Of a stretch of DNA of 64,000 nucleotides, positions 10,673 to 22,279 are shown piece after piece (the stretch's first letter is position 1; every line of letters starts with the position of its first letter). The notes beneath the pieces were generated by a model that saw nothing but the letters and a program-made list of their open reading frames with translations, was not told where the DNA came from and searched no databases. The translations under genes were made by a program, and so were the position numbers. The stretch is from Desmodus rotundus (lineage: Eukaryota > Chordata > Mammalia > Chiroptera > Phyllostomidae), in NCBI RefSeq assembly GCF_022682495.2, contig NC_071396.1, positions 57,677,159 through 57,741,158 of the forward strand, given 5' to 3'.

Positions 10673-10834
10673 AAAGATTTTATTTATATACTTTTAGAGA
10701 GAGGGGAAGGGACAGAGAAAGGGAGAGAAACATCGATGTGTGAGAGAAACATCAATCAGTTGCCTCTCTTAAGCGCCCCTGACCAGAAACTGAATTGCAG
10801 ACCTTTCACTTGAGCCACACTAGTCAGGGCCCTA
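10673..10834 (-). mobile_element. VES-type SINE fragment
   Basis: Read on the minus strand it begins gggccctgactagtgtggc and runs through a VES body with paired tttctctc blocks to an AATAAAATC tail. It is shorter than the other copies. The ten bases actgtaattg occur at 10642-10651 and again at 10837-10846, a possible but imperfectly placed target duplication that overlaps the L1 3' end. Confidence 0.85.
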
Positions 10835-11954
10835 CTACTGTAATTGGAGGTGTCTTCTCAGGTGGTAGCAATGGAGCTCCCAGGATCTGAGCGTCAAATC
10901 CCTGGGGAGTCCTCCGTAGCAGCTACAGGAGCTGTGGTCAGGGCACTGCTTCACTCTCCTCAAACTCTTCTCCTGGTTCATCCCAGCACAGGGGGAAAAG
11001 GGGGCTGGGCCTGGGCACACCCTGTCCACCCAGCCCTCAGCTGTTGCTGTTTGACTGCTGCTCCCTGCCTGATTTTTGGGTCCCTCTTAGGGCCAGTGAG
11101 GGTCACTGGCCAGCCACCTTCACCTGCACTCTTTGCCCTGCTGCTGGTGTGTGTACTGAGGGCTGCCTCCTGTTGGCCACTGCACACAGGGCCAATGTGC
11201 TTTGTAGCACCATTCCCTTCTTCCTCTCTGTTCAAAGCTCTAGGGCTGAACACCACCAAGTCATTTGATTAAAACCTCTTCCTGTTCTTACTTTTAATGT
11301 CATTTTTGCAAATTAAAGCATAATGATTACCGGGATAAAAGGGTAGCTTCTGAGTCCATCTGGAGGTCAAATAAGGTAATGTTGGAACATCTGTCCATCC
11401 AATGTATGTCTTGAAAAGTGTTGATATCCCCTCAGTCAGTTTTGCCATTTCACCCTTTTGTGCATATCAACAGCTTGGGCCTCAAGGTGGGGTGGCATGT
11501 GGGTTTGTGGGGCAGAGGAGCAAGGGCAATGCTCACATGCCTTGGCCTGTACTATGATCTGTGCAGGGCTGTCAGTGGCCCCCAACTCCACACTCTGGGG
11601 AGAGTAGGTGCCCCAAACTCGAGGACAGAGGCATAGGGACTCCTGCAGTTCAGATGAATGAGCAATCCCTCCAGCCCAGTGCCCTTGTCCAGTGCCCTAT
11701 TGCTCCCTGACACCCCTTGAATGTCTTTTCTGGACTTGGATGCCCAGAGAACCTCTGTGCCCCTTGAAGGCCCAGGAGACTCTGGGGGCCACTCAGCCTA
11801 GTTTAGGGGCCCAACACCTTGTGGACTTCTCAGCCCACTGGGCTCTGAATTGGTTCTCTCCCCCAGAACCCTTGGCAGGAGCCCTGGTAGTTCCCAACAT
11901 TCCTGGGTGGCAAAGGGTAAGGGGAACCCTCATGTGAAATCACAGAGACCAGAA
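10835..11954. other. Intergenic sequence downstream of EEFSEC
   Basis: About 1.1 kb lies between the SINE and the EEFSEC poly(A) site. I see no recognised repeat, exon or RNA gene. Small open frames on both strands are CG-rich chance frames. Confidence 0.6.
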
Positions 11955-12290
11955 GTGAGGGGTACCATGAGACATTTATTTGAAGCTGGCAAATAACCAG
12001 CAACTGAAGGGGCAGGGTGGGGAGTGGCCCTCAGTCACCATCCGCTGGGCAGCCTGGGAGATACTGGCAGCCAGCTCTCCAGCTGAGTCCCATTCCTCCT
12101 TAGGTGCTGTCCCCGCACAGGACCCTGCCTCCTGCTGGCCCCTGGCCTTCCTACTGGGCCTGAATGCTGGGCCTAGGGGCTTGCTGCCTGTAGAGCTATG
12201 AGGAGAGACTGTAAGAGGTTGAGGCACATATAGCTGGGCATCTGGCACTGTGGCCCAGCCTGGGTCCAGGCAAGGTGGTCCTGGGGCCAC
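11955..12290 (-). other. EEFSEC: EEFSEC 3' UTR
   Basis: It runs from the base after the TGA stop to just past the poly(A) signal, about 335 bases. The end is inferred 15-25 bases downstream of AATAAA, with a TG-rich stretch further on. The minus-strand frame across 11976-12290 is untranslated sequence and not a separate gene. Confidence 0.8.
11975..11980 (-). terminator. EEFSEC: EEFSEC poly(A) signal AATAAA
   Basis: A canonical hexamer is present on the minus strand (tttatt on the plus strand), in the context TTCAAATAAATGTC, about 310 bases past the stop codon. A T- and G-rich downstream element follows at about 11935-11950. Confidence 0.85.
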
Positions 12291-12481
12291 TCAGGGAGAC
12301 TGGACCATACGCTTGTGAGTGTCAAAGACGTAACGCTTAAAAGACAGGTTGAGTGTTACATGCTGCGTGGTTTCTGGCCGCTCCACAACCTCCTCTTGCT
12401 TGGCTATCTCCCCTCCACTGGCCCGGCTCCGCTTTTTGAGGGAAGGTGTCAGGATCTTCTTGGACTCAGGGCTGAGGCCAC
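12291..12481 (-). CDS. EEFSEC: EEFSEC terminal coding exon
   Basis: EEFSEC is the GTPase that brings selenocysteinyl-tRNA to ribosomes at UGA codons, together with SECISBP2 and the SECIS element. This exon encodes the last 62 residues, part of domain IV. It opens GLSPESKKILTP and closes with the family end FKRYVFDTHKRMVQSP. The middle basic stretch LKKRSRA fits the nuclear localisation signal described for the mammalian protein. The acceptor is GCAG/GTGG on the minus strand. The first two bases complete a glycine codon split with the upstream exon (phase 1). The linker (about SGGEIAKQEEVVERPETTQ) seems less conserved than both ends when compared with remembered human sequence. Stop is TGA at 12291-12293. 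Confidence 0.97.
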
Positions 12482-13334
12482 CTGCAAGGCACAGAGGGAA
12501 AGCCTGTCACTCTGCTACTTGGTCTGCACACCTGCCACCCTGGATGGGCACCTATACTGGCCTACCTTCACCCTCCCTTATGCCAAGCCAGGATCCCAAC
12601 ATCCCTTCTGCTTCCCTCTCCAGCCAATGGATCCCTGAGGCCTGTGGTCCATTTTGTCACCTAAATCCCTGCATGCTAGCCCTTCCCCCTGTGCTAGTCC
12701 ATGCCACTGGTCCATCCAAGTTAGAGCTCAGCAGTGCTCCCCATCTTGGTCTCCTGGCCCCTTGCCCACTTGTCCTCCCTGCACTCAGGTCCCCATGGGG
12801 ATCAACCTCATACCCAGTGGCCATGTCCTTCCTTTGCTCTAAATGGTTCTGTTGCTTTCCAGCATACTCATGCTGAGACCCACACCCTGAAACTGAGGCC
12901 TACTGGCCTAGGTGTTCTCCACTCTCCACCCATCTGTGGCCTGGGAGGCTGACCTCTGCCAACATTGTGGATTCCAGTGTCTTCTGGCCTCTAGGTAGGT
13001 TTAGCCAATGGGAACCCTAGCAGATCATAAGGCAAGAGGAGAGAGCAGCTAGGATGTTGAACCCATTCCTTTGGCCAGAAATTCTATTGGGGGTCCTTTT
13101 CCCTGAGCACTGGAAGATGCTGTTCCCCTGCCCCCAAGACTCCCTCCTTCCCACCATGTCTTACCTGCTCCTTTGCCTGCCCATGCCTTGGTACAGACCC
13201 TCTGTTTTTTCCCTCCAGCCAAACTACTGAGTGGAAACGTTTCTTGCTGACACCCGACTAACCAACTCTTCGGGCCCTGCCACCATTATTTTGGTGCTTT
13301 CCCTATAGACTTGAGGAACACAGGACTGTTTCTG

Positions 13335-13420
13335 GGCCCTTGTCACACTTGAGCCTCTGCATGTACTGTTCCCTGTTCCTTAAACACCCTTTATTTCCTG
13401 CCCCAATAATCCTGAAATAC
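13335..13420 (+). mobile_element. L2-like fragment
   Basis: The segment resembles the L2 stretch reading cctttgcacatgctgttccc, with divergence expected of an element this old. Confidence 0.45.
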
Positions 13421-14179
13421 AAGGCTACAGCACTCACACTTCCTTGGGGGCTTATTTTATGAGGAATCTGCTTGATGGCAGTACGGTGCAGCCTCCTTGT
13501 GGGCTACTGGCTTGGCTGAGGTCACTTGGCTGGCCCTGAGCACAGAGGCCAGGCCCCACCTCAGCTCTACATCAGTGGAGCACCCTAGAATAAGCTGCTT
13601 ACCTTCTGTGAGCACCACAGCCCTACTAGGGGGTCCTGGTGGAAGAAAGCTGGCAGGGCTGTGTTAAGACTGAGCTGATGGGGCATGAGATGGGCATGGG
13701 GCAGGGATGCTCGGTGGGTGGCAGTGCCTGGGACTTCTACGGGGGGAGCTGGGTACGAAGCCTTCTTAACCTGGTGAGGGGCAAGTGGGGTGGAGCCTAG
13801 CCCACACCCTGCTTGCCAAATGAGGGGGTCCTGGTAGACCTCTGAATCTGCCAGAGAGGGCACTCCTGATTTGCTGAGAGGGGCTACATCTGCCAGTGGT
13901 TTTAGCAGCTGTGTCTACAACTGGAAAGAAGTTGGAGGTAAGTACAAGGAAAAGGGCCTCCTGTCTGGCATGTGCTACTCTGTGTCTGCTGGCACCTGAT
14001 GGGGTTCCTCCTTGGACCCAGACTTGCCTGGGTGCTAGCTCTGAAGAGAAGATAGCTGTGCAGTTTGGGCATCAAGCTTCAGTGCCAAGATCTGGTATGC
14101 CTCAAGCAGGCAAAAAATGCTGGGCAGCAAGGGCGGGCGGGCTAGCTGTGGCTTAAACCAGGCACTCCATGCATGTTTG

Positions 14180-14300
14180 TTGAAGATTTCAGCAGCCCCT
14201 TCAATTTGCAGGTGAGAAATTGGAGCTTCCAGGAGGGCAGTGATTTAATCCTGAGCCAGGAAGAGCCAGGATTTAATCCCTGGGTTTGCATCTGATGGCA
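14180..14300 (-). mobile_element. MIR fragment
   Basis: The pattern of gaggtgagaaattggagctt followed by a degenerate tail near ggatttaatccctggg matches MIR read in reverse. Confidence 0.45.
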
Positions 14301-15424
14301 AATGCAGACTACCGCCCTCCAGCCCATCACTCCAGGAGGAGTCCACCTTAAGCAGATTCCTAAAAATGGTTCTGCAGGCGAGCTGTAAGAGCATCTTATA
14401 CTGGCCCTGCAGCTCCTGGACATTTAAAAAGGTGGGCAGGAAACTGGTTCAAGAGACACCTGTAGAGTTGGTAAGCACCAGCCCTGCCCACTGCAGGAAG
14501 GACTCCATCTTCCTCTCCACAGGCAGAGGTGAGACTGCCAGCTATTGCAAAGCCTGCATCACCTGGGAAGGCTGGGGCACACAGCTGATGTTAATGGGGC
14601 TCCAGGATGCTATGGACCTTGGGGGTCTGTACCAAGGGGAGGTGCCCTCCTGCCAGGCAGCAGGGTGTCTAATCACAGGCTCCACACTCTGTTGGTCTGC
14701 ATGCCTCTGGATTGGGGCGGGGAGCATGGGAATGGCACTGGGCCAGCCCCTACAAGCAAGTGCCAGGCCTACAGGTATCTGACTCTCTGAATATGAGCCC
14801 TGGCCTTCCTTCTGCAAACAGAGAAGGTAGCTGGCATCAGACACTGACAAATAGCATTGGCAGCTTGTCTCCCTCTGGTGCCAGGACGTCTGATGGCTGA
14901 AGAGGAAGGGGGCTCCTCGGTGTCTATGTCTCACTGGGAGACAGGTGTGACCCAATCGGTGGCCCATCTTGCCTGAGATGGCTCTCGTTACATGCAGTTC
15001 TCACCTCCCACTGCCCAAAGCAAGCAGAGCTGGAAAATCTATCTGGCACTAGTGAAGATATAGACATTGAATTGCTCTTCTGAGATGGTCAGGCTTGTTT
15101 ACCACTGCTCAATTCCAGTGTGGCCTGGACACAATGCCTAGAAAGCCTGACTGATACAGACCTGTCAGCCGGGGCTACTGGGCTGTTTGGATTCATGGTA
15201 AATGTCACTGGGAACTGCTTTGTACACAGTGGCTTTTTTGCCCCTTAGCCAGTGGCAAATGAAGGGAAGTAAAGGGAAGGTCAGATTGTTGGGTGGCTGG
15301 AGCTGCTGCCCACACCTACCAGATTCAGTGACACTCAGACCTGAGCCACACTAGGTTCTCCCAAACTGCCCCTGGCCTTTCACTCAAAGACATTTGGGGA
15401 CACTCCAGGACTGGGAAACACTGG

Positions 15425-15660
15425 TGATCAACATGCAGACCAGAACCCAGGCTCCATGGAGTTTACTAATCTGAGAAGGGGCAGACAGTGATCAAGTGAA
15501 CAAGATAATCCAGATAGCCACAAGACAATCAAAGAAACAAAACCAGTGTGTCCCTGGGAATTGAGGGAGGCCAGATCCCATGTGTCAAGGGCAGACTTCT
15601 CTGAGGAAGAATGCTGGAATGGGGGGCCAGATGTCATGGGGCCAGTCACATGGAGATCTC
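15425..15660 (+). mobile_element. Ancient interspersed repeat, family not assigned
   Basis: It resembles a common old mammalian repeat: a 'catggagttta' block, then 'gacagtgatcaagtgaacaag', then a 'cttctctgaggaag' block. Similar fragments occur near 27155, 36770 and 46060. Confidence 0.4.
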
Positions 15661-16019
15661 GGGCAAGGGTCTGCAGCAAACTACATCCATAAGGCGTCTC
15701 ATGTGCCCTGCTCTGCAGGAGCCCGAAACAGGTAGGGTCCTGGAGATCTGCAGGAGTCATGCTCTAATTTGGGGGTCAGAGTGGTGCAGGTGGTGGCTGA
15801 GTGCCAACTCTCCATCTGCCCAGTGTCCACCAGTGGTTCCTAAGCATTTCGTGTAGGCGTTGGGGACACAGAGGCAAGCAGGAGCTTCCTACTCTTATGG
15901 AGCTGCCATTCTCTCTTAGGTTCCCTCTGGGAGCCTTTGTGGACTGAGCAGCAGTGTGTTGGTCCCTCTTGGGATGGCTCCTGGCCTCTGGCTTCTGCAT
16001 ATCCCTCTTCCCATGTGAC

Positions 16020-16430
16020 CTGGCCCATACTGCACCTTAAACTGTCCCCTTGCTACAGTACACCAGACACATTGCCACCTGGGCCTGTGCATTTGAAGAG
16101 TCCTCCCCCAGGACTTCCAATGGCTCCCAGGCTTACCTGCTTGGAATCATTGTGTAAATGTCACCCCCTGGTCAGGTCTTCCTAATCACTTTTACCCCCC
16201 GCCCCTACATGTTGTGACTCCTCCTACTCCACACTATTTTCCATAGCTATCATCACCTTCTAACGTAAGTTATTATTTCCTTATTTGGTGTTGGTTGTCT
16301 GCCACTGCTAAAATGTAAATCCTACCTCAGAAGTGATTTTTTTCTAGCTATTCATGCTATAAGCGCAGTACCTAGAACAATCACCTATAGTAGATGCTCA
16401 AAGAATTCTGCTGAATGAATCAGTACTGGA
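16020..16430 (+). mobile_element. L2 3' region
   Basis: A good match to the 3' part of L2: the aggtcttcctaatcac block, the ctgccactgctaaaatgtaaa block and the terminal cacctatagtagatgctcaa with a tgaatgaat tail. Confidence 0.75.
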
Positions 16431-17966
16431 TGAGGCCCCACTAGGCAAGGACTGGCTGCCAAGCTCCTCAAATGGTCACAGCATGGACTCACCAACCCTC
16501 TTCTAGAAATTCAGTCCTACCAAGCAACCTGAGATTTGTGTCACCATGCATGGAGGTGCTTAATCTTCACAACAGTGTGGAAAAACCAGGTCCAGAAGAA
16601 TAGCAACTGGCCTCAGCTCACTCAGCTCTAGAGAGGCAGAGATGGACTGACTCAGTGAGGCTACCTGATGGTCCGTGTGCCCACAAGAATGTGGTAAAAC
16701 TAAGAAGGGCAGTCAGGACAGGAGCATTTGTTGTGGTAAAATGTTCTGGGAGATGAAAAGTGATACCTGGAAAAAATTTAAAGTTGTACAAAGACAGACT
16801 AATATTATAATATTAATTTAAAAAATGCAGGAATCAAAGTTTTTGCGAGAGTTCTGCTCCAGCTCTGGGATACAGAAAGAAAAGATTAGAAGGCTATCTA
16901 TTAGGACACTGGGGGTCAGTAGTGCAGTTATAAGCAATCCTTTTTCTTCCTTCTACTTTTTTCTATTTCCCAAGGTTTTTACCATGACCCTGGGTATTCA
17001 CAGGGCAACCTGCTACAGGGCTACTGGCATGTCCTCCTGCACACACGTCTGAGCCCAGAGAAGACAGTGCCCATTCAGTGCAGTCTGGCTGCTGAGTTCA
17101 TGGGCACTTGGGGAGGCAGTGAGAAGAGGGAAGAGGGCCCCCGGAGGATGGACTGGAAGGGAGGGCAGCTGGTGAAGGCTCTCAGAGCTGCCTGGGCCAG
17201 GAAGCCTACTGCCATCTCTAGGCCATGGTACGGTCTCTGTAGCTCTTTGGCTCTGCCCAGTGAAAGATGGGGCTGAGCAGAATCTTGGGGGTAGGTGATG
17301 CTCACAGCTACTTCCTGGCCTTAGAGGTCCATGTTTTTTATATTGCTGCTGCACAAAGAGCAGTAACTGAGAGGCACAAGCTTAGGGATTCACCCTCCAC
17401 AACTTCCCGAAGGTCAATCCCCCACTCTCCATCTTTGACCCTCTCTGGTCCCTCCCTCACAGTAGAGAAGGCTGCTCTAAGACACAAATGAAACATCTGG
17501 GCTTGGTTCCACTACCAGCAGTACAGTCCTCTTATTTGGCAGTCAGGGCCTGCATCATCCACCATGTGCCTCCCTCTGTGCCTCACCCCTGCTCACTCCC
17601 CACCCCTATCTTCAACCGTGTTCCTAGCTCTAACCAAAAGAAATTAAGCAGGCCCTCCTAAGTCACAATTCCTTTGTCTCGAGCACTCTTCTCACCCTTT
17701 CTGTATAGCCAGCTCCTGCTCAGCCATTGTTTCCATGGGAAGGCAAAGGACTCAGGGTGGGTTTGCTGGATGAAAACAAAGGGAATGAGCAAGGACTCAC
17801 TCAGGAGTGTAGGGCAGTGAAGGGAAGAGAAGTGCTCCAACAGAGCCTATGCCTCCAGATCTAGGGAGTATCAGTCTACAAGCCAGTGGCCCTGGGAGAA
17901 GCCCCGGCTCAGAGAGTGGCCACCCCCACCCCATGTGACCTGGAGCCTGGATCCCCACCATGCAGT

Positions 17967-17999
17967 GTGTGAACTTCACTATATGTGTGAAGTTCACAC
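17967..17999. repeat. Perfect 13-bp inverted repeat, 7-base loop
   Basis: The arms gtgtgaacttcac (17967-17979) and gtgaagttcacac (17987-17999) are exact reverse complements around tatatgt. They contain TGAACT and AGTTCA, which resemble nuclear-receptor half sites in everted arrangement. It is not part of a repeat I recognise. Confidence 0.8.
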
Positions 18000-19327
18000 T
18001 GTGGCCATCATTCCACAGGGCCTCAGCAGACATACCCTGCTCTCTCTTACCAAACCTGGGGGTTCTTGGAGCCTGGTGGCCCTGTTCCACTCCAATAAGG
18101 CCAGATGGAGGAGGCAGTGGGGGAGGGCCGGTGTGACCCTGGGGGTGACGTTACTGCCCGTGGCTTTTCTTGGGGACACTCTCCCAGGGCCTGTCTGGCC
18201 TTTCTCACTGAGTGCCAGCTCTACACAAAGGCACAATGGACTGGAGGCTGCTGGGTCTTGGCGGAGGCCTGGGGTAATCAGGAAAGAATGTGGGAAGTAC
18301 AACTGTTTCCCAAGCCCTGGCTGAGGGTGCCGCCCTGACATAGCCATCAAAGGCCGGCAAATTGCCTCCAATTGCTGGTGTCGCTTTCATGTTGGGGGCT
18401 AGACTGGGAAAGGGGCCTCAGTATTGGTGGGCGGTTTGCATCCTCCCAGTGGGAACTGAAATCTCGCAAGCAGCTTGGGGTCACTGGCCCCCTTGGTGGC
18501 CTGATGGGGCTGTAGCTAACTCTAGCCACTCCAGCACTTCCCCTTCCTGGAAAAAACAACTTTGGAGAGAGTTGAAATGATAGGGCAGAAAGAGAGCCAG
18601 GGCAAGGGGCAGGGTCCTTTATGGGATCAGCATTGTGGTAATGATAGGATGTGCTGTGGAGCTCAGAGGGATAAGCCTGGGAGCTGGGCTGAGCTGATAT
18701 ATGGGGTGGCCAGAGCAGGGTGGCCATGGAGGGCCTTGAATGCAGCCAGGCCCTGATTCAGGACTGGATGCTTGGCCTGTGAACAGGGGGCACTGCCCAA
18801 AGGAGGGGACCTCCCTTGATGAGGTAGCCCGGAGCACTAAGGCTGAGGTCCCTCAAACAAGGTGGCTGCAACTCCCATCCATTGAGCTCCAGTGTCACAT
18901 TTCACCCAAAGAGAGGAGTCTCTGCCCACCTGTCCCCAGTTATGAAGCCACCCAGAAGAGATCACAGGTGATCACAGAAGGGTGGCAGGACAGGGCCTGA
19001 CAAGATCTCCCATGTCGCTAATGTGGCAAACTGTGCAGGCCGTGCTGCTAGAGGTGAAGCCAGAGGTGAGCTTGGCTGGGAGGGAACTTAGGGGACAAAA
19101 ATGGGTCAGGGTGTAAGTACCCTGACACAGGGCAGGACCCAGTCATGTCTGATATGCACAGGGCTGCTATTGCTGCCCCATCCCGCAGGTGACCAGCAGA
19201 GGCACATCAAGGTGCAAGGACTTGCCATGGCCCACAATAGTCTGTGGTAGAACTGAAGTTTGAACCCAAGGTCCCTCTGCCTGCCAGCAGGCCAGGGTGG
19301 TGTGGGCCCTATAAAAGCTTAGTTCTG

Positions 19328-19562
19328 GTCCTGGCTGGGTGGCTCAGTGGACTGAAGTGTCATCCTGTATACCAAAAGGTTGTGGGTTCAATCCTTGGTC
19401 AGGACATATATTAAGGTTGTGGTTTCAATCCCCAGTAGGGCAAGTATGGGAGGCAACTAATCAGTTTCTCTGTTACATTGATATTTCGCTCCCCTCCCAC
19501 ACCTCCTGCCATTCTGTTCTCTCTAAAATCAATAAGCATGTCCTTGGGTGAGGATTTTTTAA
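19328..19562 (+). mobile_element. VES SINE, second subfamily
   Basis: The head is tcctggctgggtggctcagt, with a ccaaaaggttgtgggttcaa segment holding the B box and a different tail ending ctaaaatcaataagcatgtc. It is flanked by aaaagcttagttctg at 19313-19327 and aaaagcttagctctg at 19563-19577 (14 of 15 identical). It belongs to a different VES subfamily from the copies at 2031 and 25188. Confidence 0.92.
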
Positions 19563-19839
19563 AAAAGCTTAGCTCTGACAGAGGCAGCAGGGAGGGAGAT
19601 GCCAGCACACTGCTGGGATTGTCCAGTAGTTAGGGAGAGCTGGGTCAGTGACAGGGGCAAGTGTGAGTGTCACTTGGACAGAGAAAATCAGCTTGCTTCC
19701 TGCTGAATCCCTGAATTCCTGGTGTCCCTGAACTCTACTATCTATTGGTTGGACCTATTTTTCTAAATTTATACTTGGAAACTGAAGCCTTCAAGCCCCT
19801 GGCTGACGTGGAGAACTGCCTGGTTTTCCTTCTTTCTCT

Positions 19840-20385
19840 TCTTACTATGGATCCTGTATATAAACAAAGATGCAATTTACTTTAAAAAGATAAGGTGATT
19901 AAGTTTTTATCAGAGGTGTATTCTGCTGATCCTACAACAAAGGGAATTAGGGGAAGGTAGAAGACAGAACAGGCCCTCTGGAATCCAGCTTTCTGAAGTT
20001 CTTGAGCACAAGCTCAACAGGCTCCACATGGCCCCTTTCCTTGGGGAAGGGTGAGGCAGGGAACACCTGTACCCCAATTTCGACATCTTAATGTTGCATA
20101 ATTCCTCCTTTAATTTATATTAAGCTTCTTAGCAGCAATGATGAATTCTTCTAAAACAAAAAAGTACCCTTTGCAGAAATCTATCCCACACTGTGTACAT
20201 TGAAATTACAAGTACTCAAGGCTTTGGAGATTGGGGGTCCATGGGAAGCAAAAACAGTACATTATGTGGAAGGAATGATTTTGTTTTAAGGCAAAAACAA
20301 AACCATTCTGAAATAGGAAATGACTTGGTCTCAAGAATTGGACAAAGGCTCAATTATTAGGGGAGCAGCTGAAGAAAAGGAGAAT
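19840..20385. other. AT-rich unique block in EEFSEC intron
   Basis: This block is AT-rich with no repeat I recognise, in contrast to the GC-richer intron around it. It could be a conserved noncoding element, but conservation cannot be judged from one sequence. Confidence 0.3.
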
Positions 20386-20506
20386 CTGTTGTCACATACT
20401 GGGAGGGGATGGGGAGGTGGGGGACAGCCACAGTTGGTATGGGGCTGGTGGTGGTTCTGAACTACCCAACACCATCCAGCACAGGCTCCCATCCATCCCT
20501 CTGGCT

Positions 20507-20696
20507 CAGGGGTATCAAATTCATTTTCACCGGGGCCACATCAGCCTCTCGGTTGCCTTCAAAGGGCCGAAAGTAATTTCAGCTCCTTAACAGTTAAGGA
20601 GTAGTTACATTTATACAGTCCTAAAATGATTTTGGCCCTTTGAAGGCAACTGCAAGGCTGATGTGGCCCCCGGTGAAAATGAGTTTGACACCCCTG
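20507..20696. mobile_element. hAT-type palindromic miniature element
   Basis: The terminal inverted repeats start caggggtatcaaattcattt on the left and, read in reverse, caggggtgtcaaactcattt on the right. Similarity continues for about 70 bases through the gttgccttcaaagggcc block, so the 190-bp element is nearly one hairpin. The flanks ctctggct (20499-20506) and ctctaggc (20697-20704) are 8-mers that agree in part, as for a decayed hAT duplication. There is no coding capacity. Confidence 0.8.
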
Positions 20697-20984
20697 CTCT
20701 AGGCGGAGGCCCAGGGCAGGCATGAAACTCACCTGTGCTGGGGCCAAATACCCCTGAAGTGGCTGTGACCATTCCTGGCAGCAGTCTGGAAACTCAGGCA
20801 GGGTTCAAACCCTTGCCTGAAACTGCACAGCTGTGAGAGGGGAGCTTACCTGGCACCTCTGGTGACTTGCCTTGGGCTCCTTGAGGGTCCCTTCTCTAGG
20901 CACCCCAGCAGGCCCTGGAGGAGCAGGTTCTCCACACTGGGACCACAGGCTCTGGCCTCCTGTCATGAGCCACTAGGCTTCTGT

Positions 20985-21160
20985 CCCAACAGCTCCCTCT
21001 TCTGATCTGCCCTTGGATGTGTTGCCAAAGATATCCCTCCAGAACAAAATCTGATCATCCCTCCCAGCTTAGAAATCTTCAGCCATTCCCCAGTGGGTGT
21101 CCAAATTCCTCTAAGCAACCCCTTACCAATTGTTTGCTACAGACCCAGCACTTCCTCACC
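20985..21160 (+). mobile_element. L2 fragment, left of minisatellite
   Basis: It matches the L2 passage resembling aaatctgatcatgtcactcc and accttcagtggctccccatt with typical divergence. A minisatellite follows, and L2-like sequence seems to continue at 21363-21550. Confidence 0.65.
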
Positions 21161-21362
21161 AGCACCATTCACTCCTGCACAGGGTCCCACCACTTAGACC
21201 TGCAGAGAACCACACCATTCACCCCTGTACAGGGCCTCACCACTCAGCCTTGCACAAGGTTCCACCACTCACCTCTGTACAAAGTCCCATCACTCAATCC
21301 TGCACAGAGCTTCAACACCTAGCCCTGCACAGGGTCCCTACCACTTACCCCTGCCCTGGCTC
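21161..21362 (+). repeat. Minisatellite, 25-bp unit, about eight copies
   Basis: Successive units such as cactcagccttgcacaaggt plus five bases repeat with a strict 25-bp period (five central units are exactly 25 long). Outer units are slightly altered in length. It lies within L2 sequence and probably grew from the L2 segment itself. The open frames across it arise because 25 is not a multiple of three, so the repeat is read in each frame in turn. Confidence 0.88.
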
Positions 21363-21550
21363 TATATAGGTGCTCTTTCAGCCTGGGGTGCCACATGATG
21401 CTATCTGCCTGGCAAACCCTACTTTTGCTTTGGTTCTCAGCGATAAGCTTAGCATCTTGGTGTGGCCCTCTCTGATGCTTTCCTGGCCTCCCTCCTCCAT
21501 GAAGACCAAGACTCTACATATTCTGCTCCACATCCAGACCCTGTGTCCCT
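21363..21550 (+). mobile_element. L2 fragment, right of minisatellite
   Basis: The gtggccctctctgatgcttt region resembles the L2 passage on losses and caseous 3' blocks that follow the tRNA-free body. The match is weaker than the left part. Confidence 0.45.
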
Positions 21551-22279
21551 AGGAGACAGGATACAGTCTGCAGCAGTGGCCAGCAGCTCCACGAAAGGGC
21601 ACTAATGGCAACCTTAGCCCACCTGTACTCTGTCTCATCTGCCAGTGGACCGGGTCCTGAGAGCTGGCTCTTTCCCAAGGGCAACCGCCCCCTCCAAGGG
21701 AGTCAGAGCTCACCCATCTGCCAGCCTGGCTCCTAATAACCCTCCCACAGCCAGATAGATGAGTCAGACCCTGTCAATTTACAAGAGGCTTGGGGAGTAG
21801 GACATCGTAGGAGGTAGGGCTGGGGAAGAAGGCAGGAGTGCACTGGCCCTTTTGTCCCACATGCCAAGTCCAAACAGATCTGGAGGCCTTGTCCTCAGCA
21901 CACAGGGAACCTAAACCCTAGTCCCTTCCCCTCAGCTCATGCACCTATCAGCATTAGCAGGAATGGCTGTGTGGGTACCTGACTGTTCAGGGGGAATGGG
22001 TCAAGTGTTCCATGAGTGGTGAGTGTACTGGGCAGGCAAAGGGGCTCTGCAACCTGCGGATGGAGCTGAGCTGCCTCTGTGTGGCAGAGTTTCCAAAAAG
22101 ATGAGCCCCGTCAGAAGTGTTCCTAGGGACTCTTTCTGGCTGAGCCTTGGACTGAGGTTTGACAAAGTCTCAGGGTGGGGAGGGCAGGCTGGAGTGTAGG
22201 GCCTGGGCCTGGCTGGATCCCTGCTGTGTTCTGAAGGAGGGAGAGGGTGAGGGTGAGGTAGGCAGCACAATCAACACAT

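Noticed and set aside
11976..12290. Minus-strand open frame of 104 codons after EEFSEC
   Set aside because: It is the EEFSEC 3' UTR, contains the poly(A) signal at its end, and starts right at the stop codon.
12349..12876. Plus-strand open frame of 175 codons
   Set aside because: It is antisense to the EEFSEC terminal exon and the adjoining intron. The conserved coding signal is on the minus strand with proper splice sites.
18362..18756. Overlapping frames on both strands in the intron
   Set aside because: They have no splice sites, repeats or domains, and mutually overlapping frames on opposite strands indicate composition.
21017..21322. 101-codon frame with repeated peptide motifs
   Set aside because: The motif repetition comes from a 25-bp DNA minisatellite read through successive frames, not from a protein repeat.
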